Made by a program: the position numbers and the translations under genes. Source: Deltaproteobacteria bacterium (GTDB lineage: Bacteria; Myxococcota_A; UBA796; UBA2385). Taken from it: a stretch of 5,454 bases of DNA. Shown in pieces: positions 1-5,454 of this stretch. Where the stretch lies: contig CANHON010000317.1 in the NCBI GenBank assembly GCA_947462115.1, positions 1 through 5,454 on the forward strand, read 5' to 3'. Below the pieces are notes generated by a model. That model worked only from the letters and a program-made list of their open reading frames with translations. It was not told where the DNA came from and searched no databases. Within the stretch, counting starts at the first letter, position 1. The number at the start of each line of letters is the position of its first letter.

Positions 1-2
1 CC

Positions 3-152
3 GGTGAGTGCGAGGGCTCGACCCGCGGCGGCGACGACACCGTGCGCATCACCACGGTGAACCGGGCCGAGCGGCACCTCATCTGGGTCGATGGGAAAGC
101 CGGCGCCACGGGGAACTTTCGCATTGAGGTCCAGTGCCGGACCTACCGGTGA
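3..152 (+). CDS. C-terminal end of a secreted protein with a PPC-like domain (5' partial)
   Basis: Frame 3 is open from the window edge to a TGA at 150-152, giving 49 visible residues; the start lies upstream of the window. The visible part reads as the last strands of a beta-sandwich: a Gly/Asp turn, then TVRITTV, then HLIWVDGKAGATGNFRIEV, with cysteines at visible residues 3 and 45 that could pair. The pattern of an aromatic/hydrophobic strand, VDG, a Gly/Ala/Thr turn and a final F-x-I-x-V strand resembles the bacterial pre-peptidase C-terminal (PPC) domain. That domain is common at the ends of secreted proteases and surface proteins of myxobacteria and relatives. The assignment is from memory of the family pattern, and the main domain of the protein cannot be seen. 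The stop codon overlaps the start of the next gene, so the two are probably co-transcribed. Confidence 0.6.
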   Translation, partial: GECEGSTRGGDDTVRITTVNRAERHLIWVDGKAGATGNFRIEVQCRTYR

Positions 153-1192
153 GCCGACCGGAGCGCCGCTGGTGGCGCGCGCTCCCCCTCCTGCAGGCCG
201 CCGCCTCGGCGCTCGCGATCGGGGCGCTCCTGCGGGGCAGCCGGGCCGCCGATCTCCCCGCGATCAGCGCGCTGCACGTTGATCTGCTCGCGGCCGCGCT
301 GCTCACCAAGGTCTTTAGCCTCTGCGTGCACGAGCTGCGGCTGACCCTGGCGCTCCCGCGTCCCCGGCCGCCCGCCGCGCTGGTCTTCGCCGCGGGCTTC
401 ACCGCCGGCATGATCAACCTCGCGCTCCCCGCCCGCGCCGGGGACGCGGCCTTGGTCGGGCTGCTCGCGAAGCTCCCGGGCCAGCGCTGGGAGGGGGCGC
501 TTGCGGCCGTCGCGCGGGTGGGCGCCGTCGAGGTGGTCGCCTTCGCGCTGGCCTGCCTGCTGGCGATCGCGACCGCGGTGGCCGAGGACCTGCCCTGGCT
601 CCAGCTCGCCGACCCGAGGGCCGCCGCCGGGAGCCTGGGCCTGGGCCTCATCGGGGCCGCGGTGGTCGCGGGCCTGCTGCTTCAGCTCGGCCGCCGGTGG
701 AGCGCGCCGCGCGGGGCCGAGCGCGTCGCCGGGTCGGTCCGGGCGCGCATCGGGCAGGCGCTGGGCACCGCCGCCGCCCCCCGCGGGCTGCTCACCGACC
801 TCGCCCTCGCCGCCGTGGAGATCGGCACGATGATCGCGGCTTTTGCCCTGGGGCTCAGCGCGGCGGGGCTGGAGGTGCAGGCGCCCTTGGCCACGGCCAC
901 CGCGGTGCTCGCCCTGTCGGCCACCGCCAGCCTCGTGCTGCCGCCGGGCTACGGCGCCGGCCCGACCGCGGCGGCGGCGGCGGTCCTCGGCGCCTGCGGG
1001 ATCGGCGCCGAGGCGACGCTCCGCTACGCGCTGTGCTGGTGGCTGATCAGCCAAGTGCCCGCCGTGCTGGCCGGCACCTTGAGCTTGGTGTGGACCCAGC
1101 GGGTCCGCCCAGACCGGGGCGAGGCGCCCGCCCCCACCAGCCCGCCGCCCGGGGCTGGCACCGAAAACGCGGCCGCCCCCGACGGCCCGTAG
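149..1192 (+). CDS. Polytopic membrane protein, YbhN/AglD (UPF0104) flippase-like family
   Basis: This is a 347-residue integral membrane protein, close to the usual 300-350 of the lysylphosphatidylglycerol synthase TM/UPF0104 family, whose members are linked to movement or modification of lipids and lipid-linked sugars in the inner membrane. About eight hydrophobic helices lie near residues 10-28, 42-60, 76-95, 117-143, 160-180, 214-238, 245-265 and 291-315. Two family-like motifs are visible: PARAGD at 94-99 after the third helix (the family has P-x-R-x-G-E/D), and PPGYGAG at 265-271, matching the conserved late P-G-G-x-G turn. The last helix, with WWLISQVPAVLAG, fits the family's end. The tail after residue 316 is Pro/Ala-rich and probably disordered. 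The GTG start at 149 forms a GTGA overlap with the upstream stop. A GTG at 134, preceded by GAGGT at 126-130, would add five residues and is an equally reasonable start. The specific substrate is unknown. Confidence 0.7.
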   Translation: MSRPERRWWRALPLLQAAASALAIGALLRGSRAADLPAISALHVDLLAAALLTKVFSLCVHELRLTLALPRPRPPAALVFAAGFTAGMINLALPARAGDAALVGLLAKLPGQRWEGALAAVARVGAVEVVAFALACLLAIATAVAEDLPWLQLADPRAAAGSLGLGLIGAAVVAGLLLQLGRRWSAPRGAERVAGSVRARIGQALGTAAAPRGLLTDLALAAVEIGTMIAAFALGLSAAGLEVQAPLATATAVLALSATASLVLPPGYGAGPTAAAAAVLGACGIGAEATLRYALCWWLISQVPAVLAGTLSLVWTQRVRPDRGEAPAPTSPPPGAGTENAAAPDGP

Positions 1193-1215
1193 GCGCGGCG
1201 GGGGCGGAGCGGAGC

Positions 1216-1232
1216 GGCCCCGCTGGGGGGCC
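1216..1232. terminator. Possible bidirectional terminator hairpin between convergent genes
   Basis: GGCCCC at 1216-1221 pairs with GGGGCC at 1227-1232 around a 5-base loop, lying in the 45 bp between the stop of the membrane protein gene (1192) and the stop of the aconitase gene (1238). Position and symmetry suit a shared terminator. There is no T-run on either side, so it is not a textbook intrinsic terminator, and GC-rich DNA makes chance hairpins common. Confidence 0.3.
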
Positions 1233-1237
1233 AGGCC

Positions 1238-3532
1238 TCAGGACTCGGACCGGATCTTGTTGATCGCGCTGCCGGCCTTGAACCACTCGAACTGCTCGGG
1301 CGAGTAGGTGTTGCGGGTCTCGATGGTCTCGACGGTGCCGTCGGCGTGGCGCAGGGTGAGCGTGGGCGAGCCCCCGGTCGCGATGCGATCTACGCCGACG
1401 ATGTCGATGATGTCGTCGCCGCGCACCTTGTCGTAGTCCGCGGGGTCCGCGAAGGTCAGCGGCAGCAGGCCCTGCTTCTTGAGGTTGGTCTCGTGGATGC
1501 GCGCGAAGGAGCGCACGATCACCGCGCGGCCGCCCATGTGCCGGGGCTCCATGGCCGCGTGCTCACGGCTGCTGCCCTCACCGTAGTTCTCATCGCCGAA
1601 GATCACCCAGTCTTGGCCCACCGCCTTGTAGTGCTTGGCGATGTCGGGGTGGGTGGCCTCGGCCTGGGCCACGAAGTCGAAGCCCTGACCAAAGCCGCCG
1701 GTCAGCGCGTTCTGGGCGCCGATCATGAGGTTGCCGGAGATGTTGGTGAGGTGCCCCCGGTACTTGAGCCAGGGCCCCGCCGCCGAGATGTGGTCGGTGG
1801 TGCACTTGCCCACGGCCTTCACGAGGATGCGCAGGCCCGACAGGTCCTGGCCATCCCAGGCAGAGAAGGGGCTGAGGCGCTCGAGCCGGTCGGAGCTCGG
1901 GTTGATCACAACCTCGGCGGACCCGCGCTCCGCGAGGGGCAAGGGCGCCTGGTAGCCGTCCGCGCCCGGCGCAAAGCCCTGCCGGGGCAGCTCGTCGCCC
2001 TGGGGCAGGTCGAGCTTGAAGGGGACGCCGTCGGCGCCCATGATCGTGTCGGTCGCCGGGTTGAAGGCCACGTCCCCGCTGATGGCGATGGCGGTGACCA
2101 GCTCCGGCGAGCCGATGAAGGCGAGGGTCTCGGGGTTGCTGTCCTGGCGACCGCGGAAGTTGCGGTTGAAGGAGGTGACGATGGTGTTGACGTCGCCCTT
2201 CTTGATGCTGTCGCGGCGCCACTGGCCGATGCAGGGCCCGCAGGAGTTGGACAGCACGACGCCGCCGATGGCCTGCAGCGCGCCCATGTGGCCGTCGCGC
2301 TCGATGGTGTTCATGACCTGGTCCGACCCCGGCGAGATCATGAAGTCGACCTTGGCGCGAACGCCGTGGGCCGCCGCCTGGCGGGCGATGTGCGCCGCGC
2401 GGCTGATGTCCTCGTAGGAGGAGTTGGTGCAGGAGCCGATCAGGGCGGCGGTGAGCTGCCGGGGCCAGCCCTCCTTCTCACACTCGGCGGCGAGGTCGCC
2501 GATGGCGCGGCCGCGGTCCGGGGTGTGCGGGCCGACGATGCGCGGGCCCAGGGCCGACAGATCGATGGTCAGCACGCGATCGTAGTAGGCCTCGGGGTTC
2601 GCCTCGACCTCGGGGTCGGCGCGCAGCTCGGCGGCGTGGGCGCGGGCCAGGGCCGCCACGTCCGCGCGGCCGGTGGCCTCGAGGTACTCGGCGATCTTCT
2701 CGTCGAAGGGGAAGATCGAGGTGGTGGCGCCGTGCTCGGCGCCCATGTTGCAGATGGTGGCCTTGCCGGTGGCGGAGATCGAAGCGCAGCCGGGGCCGAA
2801 GTACTCGACGATGCGGTTGGTGCCGCCCTTGACCGTGAGCTCCTCGCAGACCTTGAGGATGACGTCCTTGGCGGCGCCCCAGCCGTTGAGCTCGCCGATG
2901 AGGCGCACGCCGATGAAGCCCGGGTTGAGGACCTCCCAGGGCAGGCCGACCATCGCGTCCACAGCGTCCGCGCCGCCGACGCCCACGGCGATCATGCCGA
3001 GGCCGCCCGCGTTGACGGTGTGGCTGTCGGTGCCGATCATCATGCCGCCCGGGAAGGCGTAGTTCTCGAGCACGGTCTGGTGGATGATGCCGGCGCCGGG
3101 CTTCCAGAAGCCGAGGCCGTAACGGGCGCTCACGCTGCGGAGAAAGGCGTAGACTTCGTTGTTCTCGTGGTTCGCGACCGCGAGATCGCTGTTGGCGCCC
3201 TCGTAGGCCCGGATCAGGTGGTCGCAGTGCACCGTCGAGGGCAGCGCCACCTCGTCCTTGCCGGCGGTCATGAACTGCAGCAAGGCCATCTGCGCGGTGG
3301 CGTCCTGCATGGCCACGCGATCCGGCCGCAGGTCGAGGAAGCTTTTGCGCCGCTCGAAGGGGGCGTCGGGGTCGATGAGGTGCGTGAAGAGGATCTTCTC
3401 GCCGAGGGTCAGGCCTCGCCCCAAGCGGGCGCGGGCGTGCGCGTGGCGCGCGGCTTGGGTGGCGTACAAGGCCGCGACGGCGTCAACGCGAAGCGCGGCG
3501 GTGTCCGGCGGGGAGCTCTGGGTCTGGGTCAT
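1238..3532 (-). CDS. acn: Aconitate hydratase, mitochondrial-type aconitase
   Basis: This 764-residue enzyme interconverts citrate and isocitrate through cis-aconitate in the TCA and glyoxylate cycles, in the cytoplasm, using a [4Fe-4S] cluster. The cluster cysteines are C368 (in GSCTNSS) and C431/C434 (in NSCGPCIGQW). Active-site residues of pig-heart aconitase all have counterparts: Q76, D104/H105, H151, D169-S170-H171 (in GTDSHT), R457 and R462 (in NRNFRGR), R592, and S654-S655-R656 (in GEGSSREH). Domains 1-3 occupy roughly residues 40-500 and the swivel domain about 560-740. Length and sequence match the mitochondrial-type family (about 750 residues), not the roughly 890-residue AcnA/IRP1 type or AcnB. 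An in-frame ATG at 3604 would add 24 Arg/Ala/Pro-rich residues. The ATG at 3532 is preferred because GGAGGG sits just before it and the family alignment begins after it. The gene appears intact and functional. It lies 93 bp downstream of a small membrane protein gene on the same strand. Confidence 0.96.
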   Translation of the reverse strand: MTQTQSSPPDTAALRVDAVAALYATQAARHAHARARLGRGLTLGEKILFTHLIDPDAPFERRKSFLDLRPDRVAMQDATAQMALLQFMTAGKDEVALPSTVHCDHLIRAYEGANSDLAVANHENNEVYAFLRSVSARYGLGFWKPGAGIIHQTVLENYAFPGGMMIGTDSHTVNAGGLGMIAVGVGGADAVDAMVGLPWEVLNPGFIGVRLIGELNGWGAAKDVILKVCEELTVKGGTNRIVEYFGPGCASISATGKATICNMGAEHGATTSIFPFDEKIAEYLEATGRADVAALARAHAAELRADPEVEANPEAYYDRVLTIDLSALGPRIVGPHTPDRGRAIGDLAAECEKEGWPRQLTAALIGSCTNSSYEDISRAAHIARQAAAHGVRAKVDFMISPGSDQVMNTIERDGHMGALQAIGGVVLSNSCGPCIGQWRRDSIKKGDVNTIVTSFNRNFRGRQDSNPETLAFIGSPELVTAIAISGDVAFNPATDTIMGADGVPFKLDLPQGDELPRQGFAPGADGYQAPLPLAERGSAEVVINPSSDRLERLSPFSAWDGQDLSGLRILVKAVGKCTTDHISAAGPWLKYRGHLTNISGNLMIGAQNALTGGFGQGFDFVAQAEATHPDIAKHYKAVGQDWVIFGDENYGEGSSREHAAMEPRHMGGRAVIVRSFARIHETNLKKQGLLPLTFADPADYDKVRGDDIIDIVGVDRIATGGSPTLTLRHADGTVETIETRNTYSPEQFEWFKAGSAINKIRSES

Positions 3533-3535
3533 GAT

Positions 3536-3541
3536 CCCTCC
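3536..3541 (-). promoter_or_regulatory. Ribosome binding site deciding the aconitase start
   Basis: Read on the minus strand this is GGAGGG, followed by ATC and the ATG at 3532. It is the strongest Shine-Dalgarno match near the gene, and it argues against the longer start at 3604. Confidence 0.7.
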
Positions 3542-3625
3542 AAGGAGTGCGGGCCTTCGAACGGGCGCCGCGGGCGACCCCGCCGAGCATGGGCGGGCGG
3601 CCACCGCGCAGGCGGGGCGGCTCGA

Positions 3626-3952
3626 TTAGCCCGATTCCGGCGCTCCCGCCCGGTCGGCAGGCGGGCGGAGCAGCGCGCTGATGAGCGCCCCCACCGCCAG
3701 CGCCCCCATCAGCCCGGCGCCGACCAGCGCCCGCTCGCCGCACCGCTCGGCCTCCGACAGCCACAGCGCCGGATGGGCGACCAGCAGCAGCAAGGGGCCC
3801 AAGGCCGACCGCAGGCCGAGCCCGCGCCGCCGGCCCGCCCACAGCGCGCAGACCGCGAGGGCCGCGACGACGGCAAAGCCGACCCACAGCGCCGCGCTCG
3901 GATCGACCGGGCCTACCGCGGCGCAGCGCAGCGCCCCTGATCCCTCGCTCAT
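3626..3952 (-). CDS. Small three-helix membrane protein, function unknown
   Basis: This is a 108-residue protein with three predicted membrane helices near residues 20-40, 49-65 and 75-95. An RRR stretch follows the first helix, and the short tail is Pro/Ala-rich. The stretch HPALWLSEAERCG (60-72), running from the end of helix 2 into the next loop, is the most distinctive part. It resembles an H-P-x-x-W-x-S...C-G pattern I associate with small uncharacterised membrane proteins of other bacteria, but that is recollection. No enzymatic motif is visible. The ATG at 3952 is chosen because AGAGG lies 5 bases upstream (3958-3962). A GTG at 3967 would add five residues. The gene begins 16 bp after the stop of the SDR-like gene, so the two are probably one transcript, and the aconitase gene follows 93 bp later. 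The helices, codon pattern and ribosome binding site support a real gene; no function can be assigned. Confidence 0.65.
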   Translation of the reverse strand: MSEGSGALRCAAVGPVDPSAALWVGFAVVAALAVCALWAGRRRGLGLRSALGPLLLLVAHPALWLSEAERCGERALVGAGLMGALAVGALISALLRPPADRAGAPESG

Positions 3953-3957
3953 CCCTG

Positions 3958-3962
3958 CCTCT
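3958..3962 (-). promoter_or_regulatory. Ribosome binding site of the small membrane protein gene
   Basis: AGAGG on the minus strand, 5 bases before the ATG at 3952. It favours that ATG over the GTG at 3967, which has no comparable site and lies only 1 bp from the upstream stop codon. Confidence 0.5.
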
Positions 3963-3968
3963 GGCACG

Positions 3969-4595
3969 TCAACCTCGCAGCTTTCGGGCGATGCGGGCGC
4001 CGAGGCTCAGCGCCGCGCCCTGCGGGCCGCCGTCCAGCTGGGCGAGCAGCGGGCCGAGCGTCGCGCCGCCGAGGCCGGACCACAGCGCCGCGGGCCCCTC
4101 GACCACCGTCGCGCGCCCGCCCGCCGCCCGCCGGGTGGCCGCCAGCCCCTCCACCGCCCCGCGGAGCGCGAGCCCGGCGCCGGCCTGCGCCCGTTGCCCC
4201 CGCGTCGTGGGGAAAATGGCGATCCACGGCCGATCGGGAGCGAGGGCATCGACCAGCGCCGGCAGCGCGGCGGCGAAGCGCAGCGCGCGCTCGACGGCCT
4301 CGGCGGTCATCGGGCCCAGCGGAGCGACCCGGGCGGGGTCGGCCAAAAAGACGAGGCCCAGCGGCAAGCCGAAGCGGTCCTCCACCGCCGCGGCGGCGAT
4401 GCGCAGGCTGTCGGGGGCCGCGGCGTCCACCGTGAAGCAGCGCAGCCCCGCCGCGACCGCCGGCCCGTCGGCCGGGACCACCAAGGCCTGCTTGCGGGCT
4501 TGAAGGGCCGCGTGGAGGGCGATGGCCGCCGGTCCGGCCGGCCAGGGGCTCCACCAGACGGCCTCGGTGTCCGGCCGCCCGTCTCGGTCGCGCAT
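3969..4595 (-). CDS. Degenerate short-chain dehydrogenase/reductase-like protein, probably catalytically inactive
   Basis: This 208-residue protein follows the order of elements in the SDR Rossmann fold. There is a first strand and loop with only one Gly of TGxxxGxG left (SPWPAGPAA, 16-24). Next come a strand ending at D57 (usual D-V position), a strand LVFLADPA (81-88) where NNAG is expected, and PLGPMTAEAVER (92-103) like the usual PLxxxTxExxxR. WIAIFPTTRG (124-133) stands where IVNISSxxG would be, and GLALRGAVEGL (141-151) where YxxxKAAxxGL would be. Thus the catalytic Ser, Tyr and Lys appear replaced by Thr130, Gly141 and Arg145. Length is slightly below the usual 240-260. The tail SLGARIARKLRG is basic. 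The ATG at 4595 has GGGGGA four bases upstream; an ATG at 4673 would add 26 Arg/Gly-rich residues without a good binding site. The fold call is by eye and could be wrong; a new family with a chance resemblance is the alternative. The frame is intact, so it does not look like a decaying pseudogene. Confidence 0.55.
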   Translation of the reverse strand: MRDRDGRPDTEAVWWSPWPAGPAAIALHAALQARKQALVVPADGPAVAAGLRCFTVDAAAPDSLRIAAAAVEDRFGLPLGLVFLADPARVAPLGPMTAEAVERALRFAAALPALVDALAPDRPWIAIFPTTRGQRAQAGAGLALRGAVEGLAATRRAAGGRATVVEGPAALWSGLGGATLGPLLAQLDGGPQGAALSLGARIARKLRG

Positions 4596-4647
4596 TTTGT
4601 CCCCCAGGGCCCCGCCCGCCCGCCGCCGCCCCGCGCTACTTTCGCCC

Positions 4648-4676
4648 TTCGCGACCCGGCGGCGCCCAGCCATAAC
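4648..4676 (+). promoter_or_regulatory. Weak candidate sigma-70-like promoter for the lipoprotein gene
   Basis: TTCGCG (4648-4653), 17 bases, then CATAAC (4671-4676) lie in the 147-bp divergent gap upstream of the lipoprotein gene. The -10-like box matches the consensus at 4 of 6 positions and the -35-like box at 3 of 6. Spacing is ideal, but matches this weak occur by chance. No recognisable promoter was found for the leftward genes in the same gap. Confidence 0.22.
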
Positions 4677-4729
4677 CGACCCACCGGCCGCCTCCCCTTC
4701 AATTCCCCGCGCTGCCCCCCGTCCTCAGC

Positions 4730-4735
4730 AAGGAG
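4730..4735 (+). promoter_or_regulatory. Ribosome binding site of the lipoprotein gene
   Basis: AAGGAG followed by seven bases and the ATG at 4743. It is an excellent Shine-Dalgarno site at ideal spacing. It fixes the start of this short gene, whose frame is otherwise open far upstream. Confidence 0.8.
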
Positions 4736-4742
4736 CCCACCC

Positions 4743-5003
4743 ATGACCACCCCGACGCGCATCAGCCTGCTCTCGTTCTTCTTCCTGGCCGCGGCCTGCG
4801 ACGGCGGCGCCGATCCCTGCGCGGACTACATCGAGTACGTCTGCGACTGCTCGGACCAAGCCGCTTGCGACGAGGCGACCAACACCTACAGCGACGCCGA
4901 CAGCAAGCTCCAAGACCAGTGCCAGTCGGCGATCGAGGACTACGAGACGGCCGACGAAGAGGCCGGCACCGAGTGCTCGACCCTCGGCGACACCGGGGCC
5001 TGA
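4743..5003 (+). CDS. Small acidic cysteine-rich lipoprotein, function unknown
   Basis: This 86-residue protein has a lipoprotein signal peptide: a short basic N-terminus with Arg6, a hydrophobic core (ISLLSFFFLAAA) and the lipobox LAAAC, with C19 as the probable lipidated residue. The mature part is about 68 residues and very acidic, with many Asp/Glu and a single Lys. It carries six further cysteines (C26, C34, C36, C42, C60, C78), enough for three disulfides in the periplasm or on the cell surface. The core DPCADYIEYVCDC...CDEATNTY looks like a compact disulfide-bonded module, not random sequence. Asp20 at the +2 position would keep the protein in the inner membrane by the E. coli Lol rule, although that rule may not hold here. 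The frame remains open upstream, but the strong AAGGAG and the signal peptide set the start at 4743. Its neighbour lgt encodes the enzyme that would modify it. No function is recognised. Confidence 0.8.
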   Translation: MTTPTRISLLSFFFLAAACDGGADPCADYIEYVCDCSDQAACDEATNTYSDADSKLQDQCQSAIEDYETADEEAGTECSTLGDTGA

Positions 5004-5015
5004 GCCCCCGCCCGG

Positions 5016-5043
5016 CCGCCCCGCGCCGTCAGCGGAGGGGCGG
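5016..5043. terminator. Possible shared terminator hairpin between the lipoprotein gene and lgt
   Basis: CCGCCCC (5016-5022) pairs with GGGGCGG (5037-5043), and CGC (5024-5026) pairs with GCG (5032-5034) inside it around a 5-base loop. The structure spans the lgt stop codon (5029-5031) and starts 12 bases after the lipoprotein stop, as expected of a bidirectional terminator of convergent genes. There is no T-run, so termination is not certain. Confidence 0.35.
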
Positions 5044-5454
5044 AAGCCCAGGGAGCTCCGGCGCCTCGTAGGGACGCTCGGGGCCGAGCCCCTGCTTGCG
5101 GCGCAGCGCGATGATCACCGCCGCGGTGAGGATCATCGCCGCCGCGACGATCTGCGAGGTGGACACGCTGATCGGGCCCAGCGAATGCACGCCGCGAACG
5201 GTGTCCCCGCGCAGCTGCTCGTTGAAGGTGCGGGCGATGGCGTAGCCGATGAGCATCAGCGCGAGCACCTGCCCATCCCAGCGCCGAAACCGCGACCAGA
5301 CCACCGAGAGCAGCGTAAATAACGTCAATCCGGTGGTGATCTCAAAGAGCTGGGTGGGGTAGAGCGGCCGGTCGAGGATGCGCCCCACGCCCAAGCCATT
5401 GAAGATCAACGCGACCCACGGGAAGCCCTCGACCCGGTGCACCGCGCCCCCGGC
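5029..5454 (-). CDS. lgt: Prolipoprotein diacylglyceryl transferase, C-terminal half (5' partial)
   Basis: Lgt is an inner-membrane enzyme that moves diacylglycerol from phosphatidylglycerol to the lipobox cysteine of prolipoproteins, the first step of lipoprotein maturation. The frame is open to the window edge, giving 141 residues, about half of the usual 260-300. The catalytic-region N-terminal half, including the HGGL motif, is outside. Recognisable family features are YPTQLFE at visible residues 32-38 (family H/Y-P-T/S-Q-L-Y/F-E), then a membrane helix. GYAIARTFNEQLRGD follows at 70-84, in which R75 and E79 probably correspond to the essential Arg239 and Glu243 region of E. coli Lgt. Next are SVSTSQ at 96-101 (family LSTSQ) and a last helix at about 102-117. 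A Pro/Glu-rich tail follows RRK. Between the visible start and YPTQLFE the sequence FPWVALIFN matches the family's W-A-V-x-F strand. Nothing suggests inactivation. The gene converges on the lipoprotein gene with a 25-bp gap. Confidence 0.92.
   Translation of the reverse strand, partial: AGGAVHRVEGFPWVALIFNGLGVGRILDRPLYPTQLFEITTGLTLFTLLSVVWSRFRRWDGQVLALMLIGYAIARTFNEQLRGDTVRGVHSLGPISVSTSQIVAAAMILTAAVIIALRRKQGLGPERPYEAPELPGLPPLR

Noticed and set aside
143..1054. A 303-codon minus-strand open frame opposite the YbhN-like gene
   Set aside because: Its product is a Gly/Arg/Gln-rich, low-complexity sequence without helices or domains, whereas the plus strand gives a clear membrane protein with family motifs.
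1201..1217. Short tandem repeat of GGAGC/GAGCG units
   Set aside because: Only about two copies of a 5-base unit in GC-rich sequence; not distinguishable from chance.
3533..3604. N-terminal extension of aconitase by 24 residues
   Set aside because: The extension is Arg/Ala/Pro-rich, has no family match, and the GGAGGG site points to the ATG at 3532. A bacterial enzyme needs no mitochondrial targeting peptide.
1346..3940. An 864-codon open frame on the plus strand, antisense to the whole aconitase gene
   Set aside because: The minus strand encodes an unmistakable aconitase with a full active site. The antisense frame is open only because high GC makes stops rare; its product is Val/Gly/Ala/Asp-rich with no domain.
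3949..4554. A 201-codon minus-strand frame overlapping the SDR-like gene
   Set aside because: The product is Gly/Arg/Pro-rich without secondary-structure pattern; the other frame shows alternating strands and helices and has a ribosome binding site.
3681..5003. A 440-codon plus-strand frame that would fuse a long upstream region to the lipoprotein
   Set aside because: The upstream part is Arg/Pro/Ala-rich shadow sequence opposite two leftward genes. A strong AAGGAG and a signal peptide with lipobox show that translation starts at 4743.

Overview
This is a very GC-rich window with short intergenic gaps, GTG as well as ATG starts, and coding on both strands. A mitochondrial-type aconitase, a secreted protein whose tail looks like a pre-peptidase C-terminal (PPC) domain, and a small acidic, cysteine-rich lipoprotein together suggest a high-GC Gram-negative bacterium. 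Myxococcota or former Deltaproteobacteria is the best fit, but this is inference from gene style, because no rRNA or other phylogenetic marker is present.

Layout. Bases 3-152 (+) are the last 49 codons of a secreted or surface protein. It overlaps by 4 bp (GTGA) a polytopic membrane protein at 149-1192 (+) that resembles the YbhN/AglD/UPF0104 (LPG synthase TM, flippase-like) family. This pair converges on a leftward block. Read in transcription order, the block is a degenerate short-chain-dehydrogenase-like protein (4595-3969), a small three-helix membrane protein (3952-3626) and a complete aconitase (3532-1238). The first two genes are 16 bp apart and look co-transcribed. The aconitase follows after 93 bp and could be in the same operon or have its own promoter. 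To the right, a small lipoprotein gene (4743-5003, +) diverges from the leftward block across 147 bp. It then converges on the 3' half of lgt (5454-5029, -), which runs off the window.

How the genes work together. Aconitase is the TCA/glyoxylate-cycle citrate-isocitrate isomerase. Lgt attaches diacylglycerol to the lipobox cysteine of prolipoproteins, and the neighbouring lipoprotein would be one of its substrates. The YbhN-like protein probably acts on lipids or lipid-linked molecules in the inner membrane. No pathway clearly joins all these genes, and most of the window looks like ordinary chromosome.

No mobile element, CRISPR array, tRNA, rRNA or riboswitch was seen. No gene-free stretch exceeds 300 bases. 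The most interesting items are the SDR-like protein that has lost its catalytic Ser/Tyr/Lys, and the small membrane protein with an HP-x-x-W-L-S...CG motif beside it.
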